A stretch of DNA of 7,759 nt, taken from contig JAEXPO010000204.1 in NCBI GenBank assembly GCA_023446675.1, positions 1-7,759 on the forward strand. The letters are read 5' to 3'. This DNA is from Bacillota bacterium (GTDB lineage Bacteria; Bacillota; Clostridia; DSM-8532). The notes below the pieces were generated by a model. That model did not search any database. It saw only the letters and a program-made list of their open reading frames with translations, and had not been told where the DNA came from. Shown here in pieces: positions 1 through 5,648 of this stretch; the stretch's first letter is position 1; the number at the start of each line of letters is the position of its first letter. A program made the position numbers and the translations under genes.

Positions 1-77
1 TTTAAAATAGATGCTTTAATGTATGTATCGGGATTTCATCAGCGGTTCCCCTTGTTTGATTATTGTAGACCAAAAAG

Positions 78-125
78 TTAACAGGAAAATAACAAAAGTA
101 TGAATATTTTGTAAACAGTTTAACA
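78..125 (+). promoter_or_regulatory. Cluster of TTAACA-like hexamers (possible PhoP-type boxes)
   Basis: TTAACA at 78-83 is followed exactly 11 bp later by ATAACA at 89-94. TAAACA lies at 112-117 and TTAACA at 120-125. Gram-positive PhoP binds direct repeats of TT(A/T/C)A(C/T)A spaced about 11 bp, so the first pair has the right sequence and spacing. The second pair is 8 bp apart and does not. A phosphate-starvation regulator would make sense in front of a polyphosphate polymerase-like gene, but the region is AT-rich and chance matches are likely. The distance to the coding start (over 250 bp) is also large. Confidence 0.25.
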
Positions 126-251
126 AATATATCCGTTATTTAATCTTTGCTTAACCTTTGCAACCCCTGTTCATCACCTCCAAATCCTTTATTTCATGGC
201 TTTCAGCCTCTTTTGCCACTCTAAAACAACTCATCTGGCAATAAATTTCCT

Positions 252-284
252 TTTAAGTTTCATTTAAGGTTCATTCAGTAGAAT
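252..284 (+). promoter_or_regulatory. Tandem 11-bp repeat operator with -10 element
   Basis: Two adjacent 11-bp units, at 252-262 and 263-273, differ at one base. Each begins with TTTAAG and ends in TTCA. The second half-site ends 10 bp before TAGAAT (279-284), a good -10 hexamer. No proper -35 hexamer lies at the usual distance; the repeats occupy that place. This TTTAAG-N5-TTTAAG layout is the usual architecture of OmpR-family response regulators that activate promoters with a poor -35. Transcription would start near 290, giving a leader of roughly 90 nt before the VTC gene at 379. The regulator's identity is not shown by the sequence. Confidence 0.45.
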
Positions 285-378
285 AATGCCATGAACAGCG
301 GGACCCAATAGCAAAACTCTTAAGCCAATACTATTATCGACATAAAAAGAAAATTTTTAAAAGAAAGGGGACAATTTC

Positions 379-1167
379 ATGGGAATTGAAGTCTTCAATC
401 GTTATGAAAATAAATTTTTACTGGACACAGCGACCTTTGAAAAAGTCGTTGAACGGATACGTTATTATACGGAGCCTGATGCTTATTTGAAAGACCATGA
501 TTTTTACACCATAAGCAATGTTTATTACGATACGGCGGACGATTATCTTATATCCAAATCGCTTTCCAAGCCGGTTTATAAGGAAAAGCTCCGTCTGAGG
601 GCATACGGTGTGCCGGACCCGGACGGAAAGGTTTATCTGGAAATCAAGAAAAAGGTAAAAGGCCTGGTGAACAAAAGGCGAACTCAGCTGAGGCTGAAGG
701 AAGCCTATACTTTCGTCGAAACCGGTGAAATGCCTGAATTAAAGCCCTACATGAATAAACAGGTGCTCAATGAAATCACCTATTTGCTTTCTGTCTATAA
801 GCCTGTACCCAAGGTTTATCTGGCCTATGACAGAAGAGCCTACTTCAGCAGGGAAAATCCGGATTTGCGTATTACCTTTGATACCAATATCCGAACAAGA
901 AGGACGGATTTAAGACTTGAGCACGGGGACCATGGGGATATTCTCATGGACAGGGATCAGTGGCTCATGGAGATTAAAGCGGAAAGGGCATTGCCCATGT
1001 GGCTTTCAAGACTACTTTCCGAATACAAAATATTTCAAACAAGCTACTCCAAATATGGGAAAGAATTCGAAAACCGGATAACCGGTTCAGAAAAATGGAA
1101 GGGAGTGTATATACCATGCTGGATTTCCTCTTCAGTACAGAAGCAGCAAGCAGCACAATTACTTTAA
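379..1167 (+). CDS. VTC domain-containing polyphosphate polymerase-like protein
   Basis: A 262-residue soluble protein of the VTC family, related to the catalytic domain of yeast Vtc4, which builds polyphosphate from ATP inside a basic tunnel barrel (CYTH/TTM-like fold). The expected series of charged strand motifs is present in order: R8-x-E10-x-K12; K70, R72 and R74 (EKLRLRAYG); E88-x-K90 followed by K99-R100-R101; Y150-D151-R152; R164 and D168; and near the end E198-x-K200 and S224-K225-Y-G. No membrane segment or signal peptide is seen, so it should be cytoplasmic. The start is supported by AAGAAAGGGG at 361-370. The last 52 nt overlap the DUF4956 gene, which suggests coupled translation. 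VTC, DUF4956 and CotH genes are often neighbours in Clostridia. Polymerase activity is inferred from the family; few bacterial members have been tested. Confidence 0.88.
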   Translation: MGIEVFNRYENKFLLDTATFEKVVERIRYYTEPDAYLKDHDFYTISNVYYDTADDYLISKSLSKPVYKEKLRLRAYGVPDPDGKVYLEIKKKVKGLVNKRRTQLRLKEAYTFVETGEMPELKPYMNKQVLNEITYLLSVYKPVPKVYLAYDRRAYFSRENPDLRITFDTNIRTRRTDLRLEHGDHGDILMDRDQWLMEIKAERALPMWLSRLLSEYKIFQTSYSKYGKEFENRITGSEKWKGVYIPCWISSSVQKQQAAQLL

Positions 1168-1805
1168 CAACAGCCCTGGTTACTATGCTGACAGCACTTT
1201 TACTGGGAGGGTTCATAAGCTTTATATATGCCAAAACAGCTAAAAGCGGCACAGCCTCCCAGAATTTTACCTGGACCCTGATTTTTCTTCCCATTGTTAT
1301 ATCGGTAATCATCCTTCTTATCGGCAGCAATGTGGCCAGGGCCTTCAGTCTGGCCGGAGCCTTTTCCATTATCCGGTTCCGAAGCGCCCCGGGGGACCCC
1401 AAGGACATCACCTATGTTCTTTTTACCATGGCGGCAGGCCTTGCCTGCGGTGTGGGCTTTTACGGCTACGCCGTCCTTTTCACGGTCATTCTTTGCATGA
1501 TAATGCTCCTTTTGAGCAAAACCCGTTTTGGATCGCCTAAAGCTGAGGAAAAGCTCCTTCAGATAACCATACCTGAGGATCTGGATTATGATGGGGTCTT
1601 TGATGATCTTTTTAAGAATTACACCAACGGATCCGATTTGAAAAAGATTAAGACTACTGCGTTAGGAAGCCTTTATCAGTTGACCTATATCATAAAAACC
1701 AAGGATGGGATGAATACAAAGGAATTTATTGATGCGCTGAGGTGCCGAAACGGCAATCTGAACATTTCACTTTCCATGTATTCGGAAAATACCGACCTTT
1801 ACTAA
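1116..1805 (+). CDS. DUF4956 domain-containing membrane protein
   Basis: A 229-residue membrane protein of the DUF4956 family. Hydrophobic segments lie at about residues 14-39, 51-73 and 98-134, the last long enough for two passes, so about four membrane helices are likely. Between the second and third lies the most conserved stretch (75-97), with GAFSIIRFRSAPGDPKD at its heart. Residues 135-229 form a soluble domain with alternating strands and helices. The ATG at 1116 is chosen because GGAAGGGAG (1097-1105) is well placed before it and because it starts shortly before the first membrane segment; the frame stays open upstream to an ATG at 999, but that would add 39 hydrophilic residues over VTC coding sequence. 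The family's function is unknown. The position between a polyphosphate polymerase-like gene and a CotH kinase suggests a membrane partner or transporter for one of them. Confidence 0.85.
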   Translation: MLDFLFSTEAASSTITLTTALVTMLTALLLGGFISFIYAKTAKSGTASQNFTWTLIFLPIVISVIILLIGSNVARAFSLAGAFSIIRFRSAPGDPKDITYVLFTMAAGLACGVGFYGYAVLFTVILCMIMLLLSKTRFGSPKAEEKLLQITIPEDLDYDGVFDDLFKNYTNGSDLKKIKTTALGSLYQLTYIIKTKDGMNTKEFIDALRCRNGNLNISLSMYSENTDLY

Positions 1806-1832
1806 AACAGATTAAAGCCTTTAAGCCCCTGT

Positions 1833-1859
1833 AAGGCCAGAAATGGTCCAAGGCCTTGG
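1833..1859 (+). other. Intergenic inverted repeat before the CotH gene
   Basis: In the 102-nt gap between the DUF4956 and CotH genes, AAGGCC (1833-1838) can pair with GGCCTT (1852-1857), and the right arm is itself part of a perfect 12-bp palindrome, CCAAGGCCTTGG (1848-1859). No T-run follows, so this is not a rho-independent terminator. It could be an RNA-stabilising hairpin or processing site that sets different levels for the membrane and kinase genes, or simply chance. Confidence 0.3.
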
Positions 1860-1907
1860 TAAGAGACAGAAATGATCTGCCTCCTGAGAAAGGAATGAGT
1901 TAAAAAA

Positions 1908-3674
1908 ATGAAAAAGAACTATCACTCGTTTTTTGCGATTCTGCTCCTGGCTGCTATGCTTTTAACGGCGTGCTCTTCCGGCACCGTACAGGATAACGGA
2001 TCGGGTGAAGGAAGCAATACTGCCACTCCTTCCACGACACCCAAAAATTATACCGAGCTTTTTCAAAAGGATACCGTTATGGAGATACGTATAACTATTG
2101 CTGATGCCGACTGGGAAAGCATCCTGGCGGATCCTCAGGCAGAGGAATACAAAAGCGCTACGGTCTCTGTTAATGGTATTACAGTCGAAAATGCAGGCTT
2201 CCGCACAAAGGGAAACCTAACACTCAACTCTGTAGCAAACAGTGATTCGGATCGCTACAGCTTCCGTATCAAGCTTGATAAATATGTTGAGGATCAGACA
2301 CTTTTGGGACTGGATGAATTTGTTGTTAACAATATGTATTCGGACCCCACTTACCTCCGTGAGTATTTAAGCTACGAAGCGCTGGCCTCTGTGGGCGAAA
2401 CGGTTCCACTTAACGCTTTTGCCAATATCTATATCAATGATGAGCTGTTTGGCTTTTACCTGTGTATCGAGGCCATTGACGACAGCTTTCTGGAAAGAAA
2501 CTTCAGCAGCAGCGACGGCAATCTCTATAAGCAGGATATCGGCAGCTCGCTTCTAACGGAAGAAAATGAAGCTTATGAGACATATGAGCAGAAAAACGGT
2601 GATGATGAGAGCAAAACCGATTTAAAGAAGCTTATTGAAGTACTCAATGACATGCCGGAGGGTGAAAAGGGAGATATTGAAAGTGTTCTTGATGTGGACA
2701 GCGCTCTTCGCTATATCGCAGGCAATACGGCGCTGGGGAACTACGACAGCTACAGCGGCGATAAAGCCCAGAATTATTACCTTTACGGACTTGATGGTAA
2801 ATTTACGGTTATCCCCTGGGATTTCAATATGTCCATTGCGGGTTATATGGGCGCATCCACCGGTACCTCCATTGACGAGCCTGTCTCAGGAACTACCATG
2901 GATGCACGGCCTCTTATAAAAAATCTTCTGGCAGTGAGTGAATACAAGGAACGATATTACCAGTATCTGGAACAATATCTGGCTTATTTCGATAATTTCC
3001 AGGACCGTGTCACCGAGCTTGCTAACCTGATTCGTCCCTATGTTGAGGCGGACCCCACTAAATTCACTACCCTGGAGCAGTTTGAAGCGGGCATTACCTA
3101 TTCCGAAGCCTCGGTGGATTCCAACAGCGGCGGCTTCTCAGGCGGAGGACAAATGCCTGACGGCAATACCACAGGCGGAGCCATCCAGTTTCCCGAGGGA
3201 GGACAATTCCCCGGTAACACCTCCGGCGGAGCCATCCAATTTCCTGAGGGCGGACAATTCCCCGGTAGCACCTCCGGCGGAGCCATCCAGTTTCCCGAGG
3301 GCGGACAATTCCCCGGCGGAAACGGTGGACAGGGCGGATCCAATATGCCTGGCGGCAACACTACCGGAGGCGGTATAAACGGCGGCTTCACCCCAGGACA
3401 GGGCGAACAGCCGGGACAGGGTGAAGGTCAGGACGGTCAAGGTGGCCAGGGTCAGGGAGGCGGTCAAAGAGGCCAGGGCAGACCGGATATGAACGGAGAT
3501 ACTACCTCCGGCGGAGGCATAAGCGGCGGCTTTGATCCCGGCAGAGGCGGTCAAGGTGGTCAAGGCGGTCAGGGCGGCCGAGGCGGAAATATGACCAGCA
3601 ATATCTCCATAACAAGCTTTATCCTACAAAGAGCTGAAAGCATTCGGCAGCAGCTTGAACGCAAAGCCCGATAG
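1908..3674 (+). CDS. CotH-family kinase lipoprotein with Gly-rich insert
   Basis: A 588-residue exported protein. A lipoprotein signal covers residues 1-22, with lipobox L19-T-A-C22, so the mature protein should be anchored to the outer face of the membrane. Residues ~50-400 match the CotH kinase domain, an atypical secreted kinase fold: F98-R-T-K-G-N103, R116-Y-S-F-R120 with K122, E188 in YLCIEAIDD, L-Y-K208-Q, N278-Y-D280 and P303-W-D305-F-N. The two aspartates are the likely catalytic and metal-binding residues, assigned by motif position. B. subtilis CotH phosphorylates spore-coat proteins; the target here is unknown. Residues ~405-560 are a Gly/Gln/Pro-rich insert with tandem repeats, after which the family's C-terminal helix returns (SFILQRAESIRQQL). 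GAGAAAGGA (1886-1894) is the only ribosome site and lies 13 nt before the ATG, further than usual. Known CotH-type proteins are often longer-tailed; the core looks intact. Confidence 0.9.
   Translation: MKKNYHSFFAILLLAAMLLTACSSGTVQDNGSGEGSNTATPSTTPKNYTELFQKDTVMEIRITIADADWESILADPQAEEYKSATVSVNGITVENAGFRTKGNLTLNSVANSDSDRYSFRIKLDKYVEDQTLLGLDEFVVNNMYSDPTYLREYLSYEALASVGETVPLNAFANIYINDELFGFYLCIEAIDDSFLERNFSSSDGNLYKQDIGSSLLTEENEAYETYEQKNGDDESKTDLKKLIEVLNDMPEGEKGDIESVLDVDSALRYIAGNTALGNYDSYSGDKAQNYYLYGLDGKFTVIPWDFNMSIAGYMGASTGTSIDEPVSGTTMDARPLIKNLLAVSEYKERYYQYLEQYLAYFDNFQDRVTELANLIRPYVEADPTKFTTLEQFEAGITYSEASVDSNSGGFSGGGQMPDGNTTGGAIQFPEGGQFPGNTSGGAIQFPEGGQFPGSTSGGAIQFPEGGQFPGGNGGQGGSNMPGGNTTGGGINGGFTPGQGEQPGQGEGQDGQGGQGQGGGQRGQGRPDMNGDTTSGGGISGGFDPGRGGQGGQGGQGGRGGNMTSNISITSFILQRAESIRQQLERKAR
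3174..3317 (+). repeat. 51-bp tandem repeat inside the CotH gene
   Basis: Two full 51-bp units (3174-3224, 3225-3275) and a 42-bp partial third (3276-3317) encode the 17-residue unit GGAIQFPEGGQFPGNTS, residues 423-470. Units 1 and 2 differ at 4 of 51 bases; units 1 and 3 at 2 of 42. All differences but one (Asn to Ser) are silent. A degenerate relative of the unit precedes at 3144-3173. A second, looser repeat family follows at residues 480-499 and 528-547 (TTGGGINGGF and TTSGGGISGGF). The near identity suggests recent duplication and a length that may vary between strains. Confidence 0.9.
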
Positions 3675-3759
3675 AAGAATCAACTGATTCAGCTTAAAAC
3701 CAGCTATAGAAAACAAGCAAAATAATCCTTTAGAAAGAGAAGAGAATGGAGCGGGGCCT

Positions 3760-5115
3760 ATGAAAAAAATATCAACAAAAATTGTTTTACTTTCTCTTAT
3801 CAATACCTTAATTGTAGCCATATTAAATGTGGGAGCTTCTCTTTATATGAATGCGACACAAGCGGTGGGATCGGCCGCAGGGGAAGCCATTCCGGCAGAT
3901 GCCGCCGGCGCAGGGGGCGCCGGCGGAGTACAGGTAAGCAACAATACATTTATGATACCCACCCCCATCCTTTACGGCCTTTTAGGCTCACTTGTGCTGG
4001 GTGTCATTGTATCCTACATCCTGGGCAAATTCATTTCAAAGCCTATTGTTAAGGTTACCGAACTCACCGACAGGCTCTCCCGGCTGGATCTTAAACAGGA
4101 TGCGGCTTATGAGGAGCTGTTAAAGTACAGGGACGAAACAGGCGCTATGAGTCATGCCCTGTCCAATACCCGGAATGCTCTGGAAACTATGGCCAGCCGC
4201 CTTACAAGTATTTCAGGCTCCGTACAGCTGCATGCTAAGGATTTGAGCCATTCTGCGGACAATAATGTGGAATCCGTTTCCCAGGTGGTTCGAACCATTG
4301 ATGAAGTAGCCAGAGGAAACAGCAGCCAGGCCCAGTCTATTTCGGAGATCACCTCAACCCTTACCGAGGTCACCCAGCGTATGAATTCAGCCGCTGCCGA
4401 GGCGCGGCTGAACTCGGATAACGCGGGTAAATCCTTTGTTATGATAGAAGCCGGTGAAAAAGCGGTTAACTCACAGGCTGAAAACATGAAGGATAACATT
4501 AAGGTTTCCCAGGATGCCTCCCGTTCCATTGAAGAGCTCAGCGCCATGATCGACAGAATTTCCGATATTCTGACCCTTATTACTTCAATCACCAATCAAA
4601 CCAATCTTCTGGCGCTGAATGCAGCCATTGAATCGGCCAGGGCCGGAGAGGCCGGCAAGGGCTTTGCAGTGGTAGCCGATGAGGTAAGGAAGCTTGCGGA
4701 GGAGTCGGCAAACGCTGCCAAATCCATCGTGGAAATCATTAAGCAGATAAAGGATAAAACATCGGATGCCGTACACCAGATGAATTCCTCCAAGACCCTT
4801 ATTGATGAACAGAAGCAGGCCCTGGGAATTACCCAGGATGCCTTTTCAAAAATACGCGGTGCTTACAAGGTTATTCTGGAGGGCTTCAACCAGACGGCCG
4901 GAGCCATGGAGAGTGTTAACGACAAGTCGGGCAGAATATATGAACAGGTTCAGGACATGGCTGCTGTAGCACAGCAAACCTCAGCAAGCATGGAGGAGGT
5001 ATCGGCATCAGGCCAGCAGCAGCTGGCATCCATCGAGGTGGTAGCCCGTTCGTCAAGGGATCTGCTTAAGCTTTCGGAAGAGCTTAACACACAGACCGGG
5101 CTATTTGTTTTCTAA
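3760..5115 (+). CDS. Methyl-accepting chemotaxis-type receptor with minimal outer loop
   Basis: A 451-residue chemoreceptor. The first membrane helix is at about 8-30 and the second at about 69-92. The loop between them is only ~38 residues and rich in Ala and Gly ([11 protein letters not shown]), so there is no dCache, four-helix or other sensor domain. A HAMP-like segment follows (93-146), then the long signalling coiled coil. The highly conserved hairpin tip is intact at 277-312: [20 protein letters not shown], then E297-A-G-K-G-F and VVADEVRKL. This tip binds CheA and CheW. There is no C-terminal CheR-binding pentapeptide. GGAG at 3748-3751 sits 8 nt before the ATG. The 85-nt gap after the CotH gene has only weak hairpins without a T-run, so read-through from that operon is possible. 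It may sense membrane state, a partner protein, or an internal signal. Confidence 0.93.
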   Translation: MKKISTKIVLLSLINTLIVAILNVGASLYMNATQAVGSAAGEAIPADAAGAGGAGGVQVSNNTFMIPTPILYGLLGSLVLGVIVSYILGKFISKPIVKVTELTDRLSRLDLKQDAAYEELLKYRDETGAMSHALSNTRNALETMASRLTSISGSVQLHAKDLSHSADNNVESVSQVVRTIDEVARGNSSQAQSISEITSTLTEVTQRMNSAAAEARLNSDNAGKSFVMIEAGEKAVNSQAENMKDNIKVSQDASRSIEELSAMIDRISDILTLITSITNQTNLLALNAAIESARAGEAGKGFAVVADEVRKLAEESANAAKSIVEIIKQIKDKTSDAVHQMNSSKTLIDEQKQALGITQDAFSKIRGAYKVILEGFNQTAGAMESVNDKSGRIYEQVQDMAAVAQQTSASMEEVSASGQQQLASIEVVARSSRDLLKLSEELNTQTGLFVF

Positions 5116-5149
5116 CCTGGAAGGTTACAAAACCGAAGCTTGCTCCCTC

Positions 5150-5178
5150 TTGTTTTTTTCTTTTAAAAGGACTATCAT
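5150..5178 (+). promoter_or_regulatory. Candidate promoter for the T-box/trpS transcript
   Basis: TTGTTT (5150-5155) and TATCAT (5173-5178) are separated by 17 bp. The -10 matches the sigma-A consensus at five of six positions, the -35 only at three. Transcription would start near 5185, about 70 nt before the T-box structure, which is plausible. TACAAT at 5214-5219 is an alternative -10 closer to Stem I, but no -35 is found at the right distance. No strong terminator of the preceding gene is seen: GGTT-ACAA-AACC (5123-5134) lies too far before the T-run at 5153-5159. Confidence 0.25.
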
Positions 5179-5257
5179 TAACTTAAAGCGCCCCTTAAGC
5201 ATACGGCTTCAGCTACAATCGTGCCGGTTTGCTCTCCGGGGCTTCATATGGAATAAA

Positions 5258-5551
5258 GCTATGAGCAGAAGGAGTAACTCTCCGGTCGGAATTAAAGAGA
5301 GCCGCGTATGGTGTGAACGTGGTATGAAGACCTTGAGCGAATGGATCTGTGAGCGCAGCCCGAAAAGGCCTTTCAAGCCCTACTAGTCGCTGACGGGAGT
5401 CCCCCCGTTATCAATCGGACACAGATGCCGGTCTGTGAAAGGATAGTCTGTGAAAAATGAGCCGGGCGCAACATTTTGTTGGCCAAATTGGGTGGTACCG
5501 CGGAAGCTTGCCTTCTGTCCCTTTGTGGGACAGAGGGCTTTTTTGCGTCCC
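5258..5551 (+). promoter_or_regulatory. Tryptophan T-box riboswitch leader of trpS
   Basis: A T-box leader, in which uncharged tRNA binds the nascent RNA and prevents termination. Stem I: the base pairs GCAGA (5265-5269) with TCTGT (5346-5350); the AGTA loop-E motif is at 5273-5276; CTC (5278-5280) pairs with GAG (5335-5337); GGTC (5284-5287) pairs with GACC (5329-5332); CCGCG (5302-5306) pairs with CGTGG (5318-5322), closing the terminal loop. The specifier loop reads GAA-TGG-A, with TGG at 5342-5344 as the Trp codon, which agrees with the downstream gene. Stem III is GACGGG (5392-5397) with CCCGTT (5404-5409), then the CGTTATCA box. The T-box GGGTGGTACCGCGG is at 5490-5503, with TGGT (5493-5496) for the tRNA acceptor end. 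The antiterminator can form with CTGTCCC (5515-5521). Confidence 0.96.
5510..5544 (+). terminator. Regulated terminator of the trpS T-box
   Basis: GCCTTCTGTCCC (5510-5521) pairs with GGGACAGAGGGC (5527-5538) over 12 bp, with one G-U pair and a TTTGT loop. Six T follow (5539-5544). The left arm also contains the CTGTCCC needed for the antiterminator, so the two structures exclude each other, as in all transcriptional T-boxes. Charged tRNA-Trp or none bound should give termination here, ~105 nt before the trpS start. Confidence 0.95.
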
Positions 5552-5577
5552 TCCCTCTTTATCACAGCAGGAAAGTT

Positions 5578-5640
5578 TTTAGGGCACAAGGCCCTTAAAG
5601 TTCCGAAACCGGCAGGATAATCATCCTGATGGAGAAAGGA
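5578..5640 (+). promoter_or_regulatory. Two small hairpins and ribosome site before trpS
   Basis: After the T-box terminator the leader holds GGGC (5582-5585) pairing with GCCC (5591-5594), extended by TTTA with TAAA around a bulged T, and then a perfect CAGGAT-AATC-ATCCTG hairpin (5613-5628). The latter ends two bases before the ribosome site GGAGAAAGGA (5631-5640), which is 8 nt from the trpS ATG. The ribosome site is outside both stems and so stays accessible. Confidence 0.5.
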
Positions 5641-5648
5641 AAAAGACA

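Larger units (their letters stand above)
1..378. other. AT-rich non-coding region upstream of the VTC operon
   Basis: No credible gene is seen on either strand here. The stretch is clearly more AT-rich than the coding sequence that follows. It carries TTAACA-like hexamers (78-125), a short direct repeat CTTTGC at 145-150 and 156-161, a tandem 11-bp repeat at 252-273 next to a -10-like TAGAAT (279-284), and the ribosome binding site AAGAAAGGGG (361-370) of the first gene. The left edge shows no recognisable end of a previous gene and no clear terminator. It is best read as the promoter and operator region of the operon that starts at 379. Confidence 0.6.

Noticed and set aside
999..1115. Upstream extension of the DUF4956 gene to ATG 999
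   Set aside because: It would encode 39 hydrophilic residues unlike the family, read from inside VTC coding sequence, whereas ATG 1116 has a well-placed ribosome site.
974..1411. 145-residue minus-strand frame
   Set aside because: It is antisense to the VTC and DUF4956 genes, both supported by conserved motifs, and shows no domain of its own.
3098..3563. Two overlapping minus-strand frames across the CotH insert, rich in Pro or Ser/Ala
   Set aside because: They arise from the repetitive Gly-rich coding of the + strand gene, have no ribosome site, and the + frame carries a recognised domain on both sides.
3144..3600. CRISPR-like or satellite DNA repeat
   Set aside because: The units are contiguous, with no unique spacers, keep the reading frame, and encode a repeated peptide.
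4152..4793. Minus-strand frames within the chemoreceptor gene
   Set aside because: Shadows of a strongly conserved + strand coding sequence; no domain or ribosome site.
5123..5165. Terminator after the chemoreceptor gene
   Set aside because: The only nearby stem is 4 bp (GGTT/AACC) and lies 18 nt before the T-run, so it does not make a convincing rho-independent terminator.
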